From: Haladaptatus litoreus
Lineage (GTDB): Archaea > Halobacteriota > Halobacteria > Halobacteriales > Haladaptataceae
Direction: 5' to 3'
NCBI RefSeq assembly: GCF_900156425.1
Contig: NZ_FTNO01000003.1
Coordinates: 248,001 to 312,000, forward strand
Length of the DNA stretch: 64,000 nucleotides
Shown here: positions 46,149 to 55,498 of the stretch, one piece after another
How positions within the stretch are numbered: position 1 is the stretch's first letter
Layout: the number at the start of each line of letters is the position of its first letter
Notes under the pieces: model-generated
Databases searched by the model: none
Told to the model about the DNA's origin: nothing
Seen by the model: the letters and a program-made list of their open reading frames with translations, nothing else
Position numbers and translations under genes: made by a program

Positions 46149-46681
46149 TCACTCTCAATCTCTTCGAGGATTCGATCCAATTTCTGTTCGATTCCGTGTT
46201 GGCGGCGTTCCAATTCGAGCAAGCGCTCGCCAACTTCCTGAATATCGCTTTCCGTCGGGAGACCAAAGGTACTGAGTGTTTGTTCGGTGGCTTCATCGAC
46301 GGTCTGTTTGTATGCCATCGAATTCTCGACGGATTCACCAGTCATCGAGGAAAATGCCGATGTAGTTGTAACCTCCTTGAATGCGTCGTTGGCCGCTTTC
46401 AGCCATATATCACGGAACTCATCGATGGGGACGTCTTCGCCCTCGAGTGCGTCATTGATTCGCTCGAATTGTTTTTGAGCAGCATTCATCCACGCTTCAT
46501 ACGCACCAACGTACCCTTTCATTCCGTCTTCTGTTATTTCGTCGGATTCTGGGCTCTCGAATGCATTCATCCAAGAGTCGACGAAGGCGGTTTGTGCCTC
46601 GACGTTTCGCTCAAGCGATTCGAGGAACGCTTCGTTCATTTCGCCCATATACTCGTTCCAATTCTCAGATGCGTTTGTCAT
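46145..46681 (-). CDS. phaE: PHA synthase subunit PhaE
   Basis: 178 residues, predominantly helical and acidic, starting [20 protein letters not shown]. The family block [20 protein letters not shown] and [20 protein letters not shown] matches haloarchaeal PhaE. The C-terminal [20 protein letters not shown] is a coiled coil. It forms the active class III synthase with PhaC, whose start overlaps its stop (ATGA type). Confidence 0.9.
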   Translation of the reverse strand: MTNASENWNEYMGEMNEAFLESLERNVEAQTAFVDSWMNAFESPESDEITEDGMKGYVGAYEAWMNAAQKQFERINDALEGEDVPIDEFRDIWLKAANDAFKEVTTTSAFSSMTGESVENSMAYKQTVDEATEQTLSTFGLPTESDIQEVGERLLELERRQHGIEQKLDRILEEIESE

Positions 46682-46725
46682 GGATGGTTATTATGTGGTG
46701 AGTTGGCTAAAATGTTGTCACGGTA

Positions 46726-47193
46726 CTACTGCGTCTCGACTTCAGTCGCATCGACGACGGTCTCGGACCGTTCTTCGAACTGTTTGTTCGTCTTCATAGC
46801 CATCTCGACGGAATCGTTTACGAACGAAAGGAATATTTCGTTCATGTCTTCCGAGATGTCCGCACCGGCCTCGATATTGCGCTCGGTCGACTCCCAGACA
46901 TCAGTGTGAATGTCGTTCAATGTGTCGAACTGATTATCAATTGTTTCCTGCATATCGGTGAATGCCGTCGAGTCCGTCGGTGTCGTCGCATCGACGACGT
47001 TGAGGGACGTCTCGATGGCCGATTTCCAGGCATCGACACCTTTCTCTTGAGCCGATTTTTGACTCTCTGCCGCCTTGGCGAAGGATTTGGTCATCTCATT
47101 TTGGATTTCGATAGATCGTTCGATCATCTTCTGACCTTGGTCTATCGATTGACGCTGCAGCTCGAACATCGGGGCAAATGGGTTGTTATTCAT
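46726..47193 (-). CDS. phaP: PHA granule-associated phasin PhaP
   Basis: 155 residues, mostly amphipathic helix, beginning MNNNPFAPMFELQRQSIDQG. The overall pattern matches haloarchaeal PhaP, which coats PHA granules. The position between phaR and phaE is that of the haloarchaeal phaRPEC operon. The start overlaps the end of phaR by 8 nt. Confidence 0.87.
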   Translation of the reverse strand: MNNNPFAPMFELQRQSIDQGQKMIERSIEIQNEMTKSFAKAAESQKSAQEKGVDAWKSAIETSLNVVDATTPTDSTAFTDMQETIDNQFDTLNDIHTDVWESTERNIEAGADISEDMNEIFLSFVNDSVEMAMKTNKQFEERSETVVDATEVETQ

Positions 47194-47506
47194 GGATTTC
47201 CTCTGACTGATTTTTCATTGGGATGACGATCGTCTGAACGATATCTCCTTCATCGATATCGAGTGCTTCTCGCTCGGCGTCCGGAATACTAATTCTCCCG
47301 CCACTCTGGACGCGAGTTTTGAAGATCGCGGTTTCACTCCCGAGAGATTTGATCTTCGAGAGCTCATCATCTTTCGCACCAGCGTTTCCGGATACCATCC
47401 GCTTCCACATATCCACCTGCTGCTCTGCTACGTCCTCGCTCACCTGTTGCAATTGGTTTGCAAACAGCGCGGGTGGCCACATTGTCTGGTCGTCCTGCTT
47501 CGTCAT
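47186..47506 (-). CDS. phaR: AbrB-type PHA regulator PhaR
   Basis: 106 residues. The C-terminal half FKTRVQSGGRISIPDAEREA and LDIDEGDIVQTIVIP is a SpoVT/AbrB swapped-hairpin DNA-binding domain; the N-terminal half is helical. In Haloferax the first gene of the phaRPEC cluster is a regulator of this type acting on its own promoter. The 200-bp divergent region to the MaoC gene should contain its operator. Confidence 0.87.
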   Translation of the reverse strand: MTKQDDQTMWPPALFANQLQQVSEDVAEQQVDMWKRMVSGNAGAKDDELSKIKSLGSETAIFKTRVQSGGRISIPDAEREALDIDEGDIVQTIVIPMKNQSEEIHE

Positions 47507-47713
47507 CTTCGACCGGTGATACGAGGTCCTACTGTAAAAATCTACCTCTGAAAGACACTCAATGGTGAGAGAATCCAGTGAATGGTTTTTAGTGGTTTGG
47601 ATCGGTGTTCTTATTTTGATTTCTCTACTCCATCGAACAGTCGAGTTGTAAATGCCGAAATTACTATTAATATCCTCTACTACGTACTCCTTAGTTCGGA
47701 TACTAGCTTCAAC

Positions 47714-48328
47714 ATGAGCAAAAACGAATCCTCAGTCAATCCCACTCGAAGTATCACTAAATCGTGGCTAGAAGCTTCTGGGCACGTGTTAAACAGTTTT
47801 GTGGAGGTGAATCGGGCTTCACTCGCTGCGTTTGGCTTTTCGACCGAAGAAAACAGTGTTGATGACGAGCCCACCCAAAACAAACAAGCCACCTGGTCTT
47901 TCGAGCGGTCTGTCGAAGAACCGGACAACATCGCTCTTGGAGACACTGTTAAGTTTACCAAGACTCTCACCGACACAGATATTGGTGCATTTGCACAAGC
48001 TAGCGGGGATACGAACCCGCTTCACTTGGACGATGAATTCGCGATGCAGACCCGGTTTGGTGGACGAATCGTCCATGGAACGCTTGTTTCAGGATTGATC
48101 AGCGCGGCATTGGCACGGCTACCGGGTCTAACGATTTATCTCTCGCAAGATCTCGAATTTCTCAGGCCAGTCGAACCCGGCGAAACACTAACAGCAGTCG
48201 TCGAGGTGATCGATGTTCTCGACGACAACCGATATTCACTTTCGACATTTGTTTACAACGAAGATGACCAGGAGATTATCAAAGGGAAATCGACGGTCCT
48301 CATCGATGACCTTCCGGATACAGAATAG
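47714..48328 (+). CDS. phaJ: MaoC-like (R)-specific enoyl-CoA hydratase
   Basis: 204 residues from ATG 47714. The hydratase-2 motif is FAQASGDTNPLHLDDEFAMQ followed by TRFGGRIVHGTLVSG, with catalytic Asp and His in D-x-NP-x-H. The N-terminal 70 residues (SWLEASGHVLNSFVEVNRAS) look like a short phasin-like helix region. It makes (R)-3-hydroxyacyl-CoA from fatty-acid oxidation for PhaC and is divergent from phaR, supporting a PHA role. The frame is open upstream to 47582 without family similarity. Confidence 0.86.
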   Translation: MSKNESSVNPTRSITKSWLEASGHVLNSFVEVNRASLAAFGFSTEENSVDDEPTQNKQATWSFERSVEEPDNIALGDTVKFTKTLTDTDIGAFAQASGDTNPLHLDDEFAMQTRFGGRIVHGTLVSGLISAALARLPGLTIYLSQDLEFLRPVEPGETLTAVVEVIDVLDDNRYSLSTFVYNEDDQEIIKGKSTVLIDDLPDTE

Positions 48329-48478
48329 GAATCAAGGTGGGGCAGGCCATCAGCACATATCCACGTCTTCAGGTCTGGGGTATACCAATAGGTGGGTTAT
48401 TTCCAATAGTAACACGTTTCTTCTCCTCGCGATGAACCGTAGAGTTTCAGTCGATCAAAAACCAGAAAAAGTCCATTA

Positions 48479-49288
48479 ATGGAAACTGACAACCTAGAGA
48501 TCAATTGTACGGAACGCGGCACGGGTCACCCACTCGTATTCATCCATGGTGGTTGGTTGAGCGAAAAGATGTGGAGGAATCAAATCGAACGGTTTGAGAA
48601 CAATTATCGCGTTATTACGTACGATATTCGTGGTCATGGACGGACTGGTGGGTCACCTAAATCGACCTATTCGATCGACCTTTTTGCCGAGGACCTGCGG
48701 TACTTACTCACTGATCTTTCTGCCGAGAGGCCTGTTCTTTGTGGACTCTCGCTCGGCGGCATGATTGCACAAAAGTATGCAACCCGATATCCGAACGATG
48801 TTTCGAGGATTGTTCTCGCGAATACGATTCAATCGTTCCCACCGCTCCCGCTAACACACACTCAAAAAGAATTGCTGTTTCCAACGATACAGCGCCACCT
48901 TACGCTGTCTGGATTAGGACCACAATCGTACTTTCGACTTTCATTTCCATTTTTCAAATTTTTAGAAGGACACCCATGGATATCACTTGACCAAGATACC
49001 CGGGATTACGTGTTACGGGACGTTGATCGAATACGCACCGACGAATTCGTGAAGATATTTGATGCGATGTACAATTGTGATTTGCGAAACGATATTCAGA
49101 TAACTAATCCAACACTGGTGATTACTAGTGATCACGAGCATCATGCAGTCCACAAGCAAAACGTCCAAATTACGAAGAATATACGAAACAGTTCTCATAT
49201 TGAGATCCCCAACGCAGGACATTTGGTGAATATGGACAATTCCAGCGTGTTCAATTCTGAGGTCAGCGATTTCATTTCTGGATTGTAA
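48479..49288 (+). CDS. Alpha/beta-hydrolase next to PHA genes
   Basis: 269 residues. HGGWLSEKMWRNQIERFENN is the oxyanion region, YDIRGHGRTGGS the strand-turn, GLSLGGMIAQKYATRYP the nucleophile elbow, and NAGHLVNMDN the His. Similar to 3-oxoadipate enol-lactonase or peroxidase-like lipolytic hydrolases. Adjacent to phaJ on the same strand, it could act as a thioesterase or PHA-oligomer hydrolase, but this is inference from position. Confidence 0.8.
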   Translation: METDNLEINCTERGTGHPLVFIHGGWLSEKMWRNQIERFENNYRVITYDIRGHGRTGGSPKSTYSIDLFAEDLRYLLTDLSAERPVLCGLSLGGMIAQKYATRYPNDVSRIVLANTIQSFPPLPLTHTQKELLFPTIQRHLTLSGLGPQSYFRLSFPFFKFLEGHPWISLDQDTRDYVLRDVDRIRTDEFVKIFDAMYNCDLRNDIQITNPTLVITSDHEHHAVHKQNVQITKNIRNSSHIEIPNAGHLVNMDNSSVFNSEVSDFISGL

Positions 49289-49377
49289 CCGTCCTATTTA
49301 GTTTCCGTTTCGATTATTCTTGCATTTGTACATATATACACCAAAAACAGTCAAGGCCGTCAAATGCACTCAGTGCG

Positions 49378-49707
49378 TTGTTCAGCGATGATGGACTCTT
49401 CGAACTTCAGCCAGAGTCACCCGAGATGCTTCTGCCATTCGAGAAAATGGGCGTCGATACGTCGTGGGAGTTCCGCATGCCGAAGGCTGCGAATCCGGCG
49501 CTCAATTACGACAGCATTACCGATGTACTGCTCACGATTGACTACACGACACTCAATAGCTACGACTATCGTCAACAAGTCATTCAAGAACTCGGTCCCG
49601 AGACCAGTGCGCTTCGCGCATACAGTTTCCGAGACGCATTCCCTGATCAAGGAGAGCGGATACCGGCCACCGCGTCTGTGGCCGGAAACACGAGGTCAAC
49701 TCTGTAG
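49378..49707 (+). pseudogene. Fragment of a Tc-toxin-like protein
   Basis: Open frame of about 110 residues with no good start. DGLFELQPESPEMLLPFEKM, then GVDTSWEFRMPKAANPALNY and DSITDVLLTIDYTTLNSYDY, is the C-terminal region of insecticidal-toxin-complex (TcA-like) proteins (RYLPFEG.G..S.W.LELP...FDYDTISDVVLHI in the family). It ends at 49707 after a changed C-terminus. Toxin components of this size are normally more than 1000 residues; only this piece remains. The rest of 49289-50025 shows nothing. Confidence 0.55.
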
Positions 49708-50025
49708 TTGACCTCCTTCGAGTGGGAGATTAGAATCCAACAGAGTCCACTCAGACGAGACTGAGATGACTAGGTAATTATCAAGTGGTGAGTCTGTATC
49801 TGTGTCTTGTTCTCCGTCTGCAACGTGATCTCTGGACCAAACAAGATGTTAGTTTGCTTGTGGGCCTATTCCACCGTCCGTTCTTGCCCAGTTGTTGCCA
49901 GTACGAGTACCGCCTCGATCTGAGATTTGAGATGTACAATACATTCATAATATCGAAATAGATCATGCTCCGTGCACAGAACACAGTAACAAATATTATA
50001 GTGGGTTCCGAGGTTCTGTCCGAGA

Positions 50026-51291
50026 ATGAATTTCACCGAAAAATACGGCAAAGAGCTTCGGGATTTCACAGAACGGTTACTTACGTTCGAGACGACAAGT
50101 GGGAACGAAAAAGAAGCACAGGAGTGGCTATCGGATCGCCTAAACGAACTTGGGTTTGAAGTATACACGTGGACAGCAGACGCGGACAAATTAGCCGAGA
50201 GCCCAACGTTTCCGAATGCGGAAGCGATCGATGTTGACGAGCGCCCGAGCGTTGCAGGTGTACTCGAATTCGGTGACCCCGAAGCTGGTCCGACAATTAT
50301 TCTAAACGGCCACATCGATGTCGTTCCTGTCGAGGAATCGGCGTGGGAAACAGATCCGTTCGAACCCACCTGGGATGATGATTCGCTTACGGCTCGTGGG
50401 GCGGTGGACATGAAAAGCAATCTAGCAGCATGTATTTTCGCTGCGAAATACACTCACGAGGTCGAGAATGATCTCGATGGACGCGTCGTAGTCGAAAGCG
50501 TTGTCGGCGAGGAGGAAGGTGGAATCGGTGCCGTCGCGGCAGCACTCTCAAATCCATATCCATTCAAGCGGGATGCTGCAATCATCACGGAGCCAACGGA
50601 ATTGGACGTTGTGACGGCTGTCGAAGGAAGCGTAATGATGAATCTCGAAATCGAGGGACGGTCCGCTCACGCAGCTACTCGCTGGGAAGGTGAGTCGGTT
50701 CTTCCGCATTTCGAGCGGATTCGAACGGCGTTCCGCGAACTCGAGGCGGATCGCAATAAACGCGTCACTCACTCATTGTATGAGTCGTTCCCAATATCGT
50801 GGCCCGTGAATTTCGGAGCCGTCAATGCAGGGTCGTGGGCATCGAGTGTTCCTGCTCACCTATCGAGTGAGATTCGGATTGGCGTCGCACCCGGCGAGAC
50901 AAACGATGAGGTCGAAACGGAGTTCCGAGACAAACTCAACACGGTCGTGACCAAAAGCGATTGGCTGTCGGAGCATCTGCCGACATTCGAGCGCAGAGCG
51001 ATACAGTTCGAACCCGCCGAAATCGATGCGGATGAACGCATCGTTACCGCACTACAAACAGCAATGAGAAACCGAGGACTGAACGACACGGAGCCGCGTG
51101 GGGCGACGTACGGAGCCGATTCGCGTCACTACATTGCCGTCGGTATTCCGACCGTTCTTTTCGGAGCGGGATCCATCAAACAAGCCCACTTCCCCAACGA
51201 AACCATAGAATGGCCGGACGTCCTGACGGCAACGGGAGTGCTCGCCGACGCTACCGTGGAATTTCTATCCGCAGACGGGGACGAGTCGTAA
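50026..51291 (+). CDS. M20-family metallopeptidase (ArgE/DapE type)
   Basis: 421 residues. Zinc-site motifs in order: LNGHIDVVPVEESAWETDPF (metal His and catalytic Asp), ARGAVDMKSNLAACIFAAKY (bridging Asp), VGEEEGGIGAVAA (catalytic Glu and metal Glu), TEPTELDVV, and the C-terminal TYGADSRHYIAVGIPTVLFG. The final metal His is in KQAHFPNETIEW. The middle dimerisation domain has GRSAHAATRWEGESVLPHFE. It probably hydrolyses an N-acyl amino acid or dipeptide. Intact and monocistronic. Confidence 0.9.
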   Translation: MNFTEKYGKELRDFTERLLTFETTSGNEKEAQEWLSDRLNELGFEVYTWTADADKLAESPTFPNAEAIDVDERPSVAGVLEFGDPEAGPTIILNGHIDVVPVEESAWETDPFEPTWDDDSLTARGAVDMKSNLAACIFAAKYTHEVENDLDGRVVVESVVGEEEGGIGAVAAALSNPYPFKRDAAIITEPTELDVVTAVEGSVMMNLEIEGRSAHAATRWEGESVLPHFERIRTAFRELEADRNKRVTHSLYESFPISWPVNFGAVNAGSWASSVPAHLSSEIRIGVAPGETNDEVETEFRDKLNTVVTKSDWLSEHLPTFERRAIQFEPAEIDADERIVTALQTAMRNRGLNDTEPRGATYGADSRHYIAVGIPTVLFGAGSIKQAHFPNETIEWPDVLTATGVLADATVEFLSADGDES

Positions 51292-51307
51292 TCACAGCAC
51301 ATCCGGC

Positions 51308-51433
51308 AGACGGTCCCTTAAATCTAACAGTGAATGCGTCTTCTGCATAGCTAACCAGTTCGGCAGTCGCCATCGGACTCCGATACTCGTTGTACGTCAC
51401 GATAGCTTCGTTGAGGATTGTAGAGGAGACCAT
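51308..51433 (-). pseudogene. N-terminal relic of a small conserved haloarchaeal protein
   Basis: From ATG 51433 the minus strand reads MVSSTILNEAIVTYNEYRSP then MATAELVSYAEDAFTVRFKG. This is the start of a well-spread small haloarchaeal protein whose next part normally holds a CRxCC cluster. Here the similarity ends after VRFKGP and a different tail follows. Confidence 0.5.
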
Positions 51434-51673
51434 TTGGTGTGCCACTGGATCTACACCCGGCAAATACTAAAGATGCACTTGGGAGGGAATACTTCCTTTA
51501 TTGGTCGGGACACATTTCACAAGGGGTCGATTCCACCCTCAATTGGAGGGTCGGCCGGTACAGAGTACTGAGTATTCGTCATAGTAGTTCTCTCATAGGT
51601 GCCACTCACCTACTGCAAACCTGGGACATCCAACGAGCTAACGCTTATTCGTGTTGCGATTCAGTCTCAGATC

Positions 51674-51838
51674 ATGAACTTGTTCAGTGACGTTGGACGA
51701 AAAGTCGAGAAAACGAAACAGGCGCTCACCGACGGCAAGCAGGCGGAGTACGTCTGTGTGTCCTGTGAAGAACTGGTGGACGAAGACTACGAATACTGTC
51801 CCCACTGTGGCGAGGAGACAGTTGAGCCGGTTACATGA
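51674..51838 (+). CDS. Small zinc-ribbon protein
   Basis: 54 residues from ATG 51674. An N-terminal helix, MNLFSDVGRKVEKTKQALTD, is followed by a zinc ribbon with ligands YVCVSCEE and YCPHCGEE (two CxxC pairs). Small zinc-finger proteins of this kind are abundant in haloarchaea and mostly unstudied. Another is at 61309-61476 with the same helix-then-ribbon plan. Confidence 0.75.
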   Translation: MNLFSDVGRKVEKTKQALTDGKQAEYVCVSCEELVDEDYEYCPHCGEETVEPVT

Positions 51839-51959
51839 TTCTATCCGTATCTGATCACCACGGAGGATTGTGGCAAATGGGCGACCGGAACCGAAATCAG
51901 CCCGTAACTCCAAGCACAGTATTCACCCCCCTACAGGCCCCACACGGCAATGAGAGAGT

Positions 51960-52124
51960 ATGGTCGAATTGATCTCTATTGGTGGGTTGTTTCTCGCTAT
52001 CTTCCTCGTAATCATGAATGGGGTACTAGCGACAGTCGAGGACGGTGTGAGTAAGAACGTGTCGGAGCCAGCCCGATGGAAAATTACATGTGTTCCGGTC
52101 GTTAAGAGCGACCATGGTAGCTAA
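51960..52124 (+). pseudogene. N-terminal fragment resembling a CNNM/HlyC-CorC membrane protein
   Basis: ATG 51960 gives MVELISIGGLFLAIFLVIMN and GVLATVEDGV, which resembles the first membrane helix of DUF21/CorC proteins (normally ...LNGFFVAAEFA). After about 30 residues the frame runs into unrelated sequence and stops at 52124 inside the next gene's start. Probably cut by insertion of the MNT-HEPN pair. Confidence 0.35.
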
Positions 52125-52794
52125 GAGCGACCGGCCGACGGAGAAGTCGATCAAACTGCCTCTTCCAGTCCCAGAGGGCAGACTCTTTCGGCATGCAGCA
52201 ACTAGCGACATCCTCAATCTTCTCGCCGCAAGCCCACACACTGCGCTCAGTATTCGGGATCTCCGGCGAGTCACAGAGCACAGCGCAAGCAGTGTTACTG
52301 ATGCCGTTGACTTGCTCGAAGCAACACATCTCGTCACGATCTCATACGATGGAAACTGCAAACTCGTTCAAATCAATCATGAACGGCTTTCACATCCGGG
52401 TGACCCAATCCTCGAGATTCCCCAAGCAGAGTTCCGTGACCCTGTCCGAACGCTTGTCGACCGAGTAACTGAGGAACTTTCCACCGTCCACGGGATCGTC
52501 CTATTCGGCAGTGTCGCTCGGGGCAAAGCCGATCGACGGAGTGATATCGACTGCTTCGTTCTCGTTGATGATGAGCAAGCACTCGCCCAACAGACAGCTC
52601 ACGAAATAGCCTCAGAACTCAGTGACGAGCGCTTTGATGGTGACCGATTTAAATTCCAAGTCCTCGTTGAGTCCACAACCACTGCCCAGCGATATGGAGA
52701 TCGATTACGCGAAATCTTCACAACTGGACTCACGCTCGTCGATTCCGAGTCACTGCAACAGCTCAAATCCGAGGTACTCACGAATGGACGATAG
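52114..52794 (+). CDS. MNT nucleotidyltransferase antitoxin with N-terminal HTH, pair 2
   Basis: 226 residues from ATG 52114. The N-terminal winged helix is ALSIRDLRRVTEHSASSVTD; the nucleotidyltransferase core GSVARGKADRRSDIDCFVLV keeps GS-x10-D-x-D. It aligns along its length with the protein at 36301 (PLLEIPQATF/PILEIPQAEF, RVTKELS/RVTEELS). A 14-bp word (taagagcgaccatg-type) is repeated around the start. It overlaps the HEPN gene by 11 nt. Confidence 0.85.
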   Translation: MVAKSDRPTEKSIKLPLPVPEGRLFRHAATSDILNLLAASPHTALSIRDLRRVTEHSASSVTDAVDLLEATHLVTISYDGNCKLVQINHERLSHPGDPILEIPQAEFRDPVRTLVDRVTEELSTVHGIVLFGSVARGKADRRSDIDCFVLVDDEQALAQQTAHEIASELSDERFDGDRFKFQVLVESTTTAQRYGDRLREIFTTGLTLVDSESLQQLKSEVLTNGR

Positions 52795-53290
52795 TTCCGT
52801 TGAAGACGCCCTCAATACAGCGGAGCAAGCCTTTCAGGATACACGCGGCCAATCGAGTGAAACGGATTTGGATGTGTCTGATGAAGCGCTCGTCCAACTC
52901 CGGAAAGCCTGCCGGTTGCTCGAAGCCGCACGAACGCTTCGGTCGCAAAACGGCTACTATACTGTCGTGATCGAAGCATTCTTCGTTGCTATCGAACGGA
53001 GTATCCAGTTCTATCTTTTCCATCAAGGACAGGCGGCAGGTGAGGATCTTCGGCACGAACATACAGCAGTGTACCAACGTGGCGCAGAAGTGAACCTCTT
53101 CAGCGAGTCATTTGCAGCCCGACTGATACAACTGTGGCAGCAAAATCGAGCAGAGGTTTACTATCGAGAAACGGTTGCCAGTGCAGAACAGGCTGATGCG
53201 ATGCTTCAATTGGCAGAGGACCTCCATCGATATCTTCGTAAATTTGCATCGTTACGGCACGAATGCATCTGTTCGGATTACGACGACTGA
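52784..53290 (+). CDS. HEPN-type toxin, pair 2
   Basis: 168 residues from ATG 52784. Helices QLRKACRLLEAARTLRSQNG, EAFFVAIERSIQFYLFHQGQ and LWQQNRAEVYYRETVASAEQ align with pair 1. The NRxxxYYR block and the C-terminal Cys-x-Cys-Ser-Asp tail are shared. Together with the MNT gene it forms a complete cassette. The two pairs are diverged enough to be separate systems rather than a recent duplication. Confidence 0.8.
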   Translation: MDDSSVEDALNTAEQAFQDTRGQSSETDLDVSDEALVQLRKACRLLEAARTLRSQNGYYTVVIEAFFVAIERSIQFYLFHQGQAAGEDLRHEHTAVYQRGAEVNLFSESFAARLIQLWQQNRAEVYYRETVASAEQADAMLQLAEDLHRYLRKFASLRHECICSDYDD

Positions 53291-53442
53291 TTACACACGG
53301 ACGATCTGCACCGTCGTGACGATGGTAATCCGGTAGTTGTTACACTGGCCAAATCAGTTCCGATTGATGGAACACTCTACTGACTCGAAACAAAAATTCT
53401 CCTCGGTATTAGGTCAAAAAAGTGGATCCCAGATTACCCAGA

Positions 53443-54180
53443 TTACCGGGTGGGAAGATTTACACGAATCGACTCATAGAGAGTCGGTTCTAACCCGCTG
53501 TCCCGGTACCCTGCGGCAAGATTGACGTCTACGGCCCAGAACCGGTTCTCGTCGTCTTTGACGAAGTCGATTCCGACACCCCGAAGATCGAGTCGGGTGA
53601 CCAGGGGGCGAAGACGCCGTGTAAGCGTCGGTTTAGGACGTACTTGGTTCAGGAATCGTTTGGGGCCGTGGAGCTTCGAGGTGACACGCTTGGCCGCCGT
53701 CTGGACTCTCGTTCCATCGTTGACGGCGTAGTACTTGTAATCAATGGGCTCCGAGTGGATCCGTTCTTGATAGAACCCTCCCTCCCCGTTCAGTTCAGGG
53801 TCGCCGTGCCAGATGTAGTAGGGTTTTGCGACGTACTCAAACTCGGGTTTCTCGAAGGTTATCCGAGGAGTACGAAGCCCGACCGTCTCAAGGGCTCGAA
53901 GCCCAATGAGCCGTGAACTCAACGCAATCGTTGCAACGAGATTGTTCCACAAAGGTGTCCCCGTTTGCCGTGCATACCTGAGAGTGGGGAGATTGAGTGG
54001 GAACACCTGCTTGTTGACGAGCAGAGTGAGATCGTCGATGTGGGTCGGAGAAAGCTCGGATCGCGGAGCGAAGAATCGAACTGTGTGTCCTACGTCCCGA
54101 AGTTGGTTGGCGACGGCAGTGAACACCGGCTGATCATCAGCACAGAGAATTCCGATCTCCTCCGCGTCGGCTACCTTCAT
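53443..54180 (-). CDS. ATP-grasp (RimK-like) family protein
   Basis: 245 residues. The N-terminal GILCADDQPVFTAVANQLRD is a Rossmann-like pre-grasp domain. LETVGLRTPRITFEKPEF leads into the ATP-grasp core with PYYIWHGDPELNGEGGFYQE, RFLNQVRPKPTLTRRLRPLV, and the metal-binding FVKDDENRFWAVDVNLAAG. The lysines that bind ATP seem shifted and the domain is short, so activity is uncertain. Homologues join amino acids to acids or to protein ends. It stands between the MNT-HEPN pair and a dead P-type ATPase. Confidence 0.75.
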   Translation of the reverse strand: MKVADAEEIGILCADDQPVFTAVANQLRDVGHTVRFFAPRSELSPTHIDDLTLLVNKQVFPLNLPTLRYARQTGTPLWNNLVATIALSSRLIGLRALETVGLRTPRITFEKPEFEYVAKPYYIWHGDPELNGEGGFYQERIHSEPIDYKYYAVNDGTRVQTAAKRVTSKLHGPKRFLNQVRPKPTLTRRLRPLVTRLDLRGVGIDFVKDDENRFWAVDVNLAAGYRDSGLEPTLYESIRVNLPTR

Positions 54181-54360
54181 AGCTAATAGATGTATGTTGG
54201 CAGAGAAGATAATTCTTTGATACAGTTTTGCACTAGCGGATTCGAACGCACGACACGACTGATTTCAGTCGTGGCAGAGCCATACAACGTGCAAAATATG
54301 CGCTCTGTAACTGTATTGACGCACCGCGTTACCGACCTGCTGTCACAAACGGCGTGCTGA

Positions 54361-55474
54361 ATGAGCGTTGTCTCGGGGATTTACGAGCGCGGCGAAAAAC
54401 GGCGTCCTCATCAAAAGTGGGCCAGACTTGGAAGCGATGGGGGATGTCGATACCGTTGCGTTCGATAAAACGGGAACACTCACGAAAGGCGAATTGACCG
54501 TAACGGACGTCATCCCGCTCGAAGGAACGTCTCGCAAAGAGGTATTGCGGACCGCACAGAGTCTCGAAGCACGGAGTGAACACCCCATTACAGCTGCAAT
54601 TAGTGATGCGGGTACTGCCGAAGGTATCACCGAACGCTCAATCTCGAATTTCGAGAGTCTCACCGGCAAGGGCGTGACCGGAACCATCGACGGTGAGCAG
54701 TACTACATCGGCAAGCCGGAGCTGTTCGAGAACCTCGGTTTCGATCTCGGTCACGTCCATGTCGCAACAGATAGCGGAGTCGCGATAGCGACGGCGGAGT
54801 GTGACCACGGTCAGTATCTCGATTTGATGGAAGAAACAATACCAGGCCTCCAAAACGATGGAAAGACTGTTGTATTCGTTGGATCAGGAGATCGATTGCT
54901 CGGTCTCATCGCCGTGGCTGATGAGGTCCGACCGGGTGCACGCGAGACAGTCGAACAGCTCCACGAACACGGCATCGAGCGTGTCGTCATGCTGACCGGC
55001 GATAACGAGGGAACAGCACGAGCGATTGCCGAGCAGATCGATGTTGATGACTACCGAGTCGAACTCCTGCCGGACGAAAAAGTGCAGGTCGTCGAGGAGC
55101 TTATTGAACAGTCCAGTGGCGTCGCCATGGTTGGAGATGGAATCAACGATGCACCGGCACTCGCGACGTCGACAGTCGGAATTGCAATGGGTGCAGCGGG
55201 GACGGATACTGCTCTTGAGACGGCAGACATCGCTCTGCTGAGCGACGATCTCACCAAGTTGCCGTATCTCGCCGGGTTGTCCCAAACGGCAACGTCGGTG
55301 ATTCGCCAGAACATCTGGGCAAGCCTCGGCATCAAAACGCTGCTTGCGATTGGGGTGCCGTTTGGCCTTGTGAACGTCATCGTGGCTGTCGTTGTCGGTG
55401 ATATGGGGATGAGTATCGGTGTGACGGCGAATGCGATGCGACTCTCGCGGCTCAAACCCAGTCGGTTCTTCTGA
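54361..55474 (+). pseudogene. Heavy-metal P-type ATPase, N-terminally truncated and frameshifted
   Basis: The remaining 370 residues hold the phosphorylation motif AFDKTGTLTKGELTV, the HP motif ARSEHPITAAI, the hinge MVGDGINDAPALATSTVGIA and two last membrane segments. The N-terminal metal-binding domain and six membrane segments, including the CPx motif, are missing. An extra T near 54381 separates MSVVSGI from TSAAKNGVLIKSG. It belonged to the Zn/Cd/Cu-transporting P1B group. Not functional as a pump. Confidence 0.75.
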
Positions 55475-55498
55475 GGATCTTTTGGCAGCTTGTATATC

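Noticed and set aside
46139..46909. 256-codon plus-strand frame opposite phaE/phaP
   Set aside because: Antisense to two well-supported genes; Cys/Phe/Leu-rich product with no domain.
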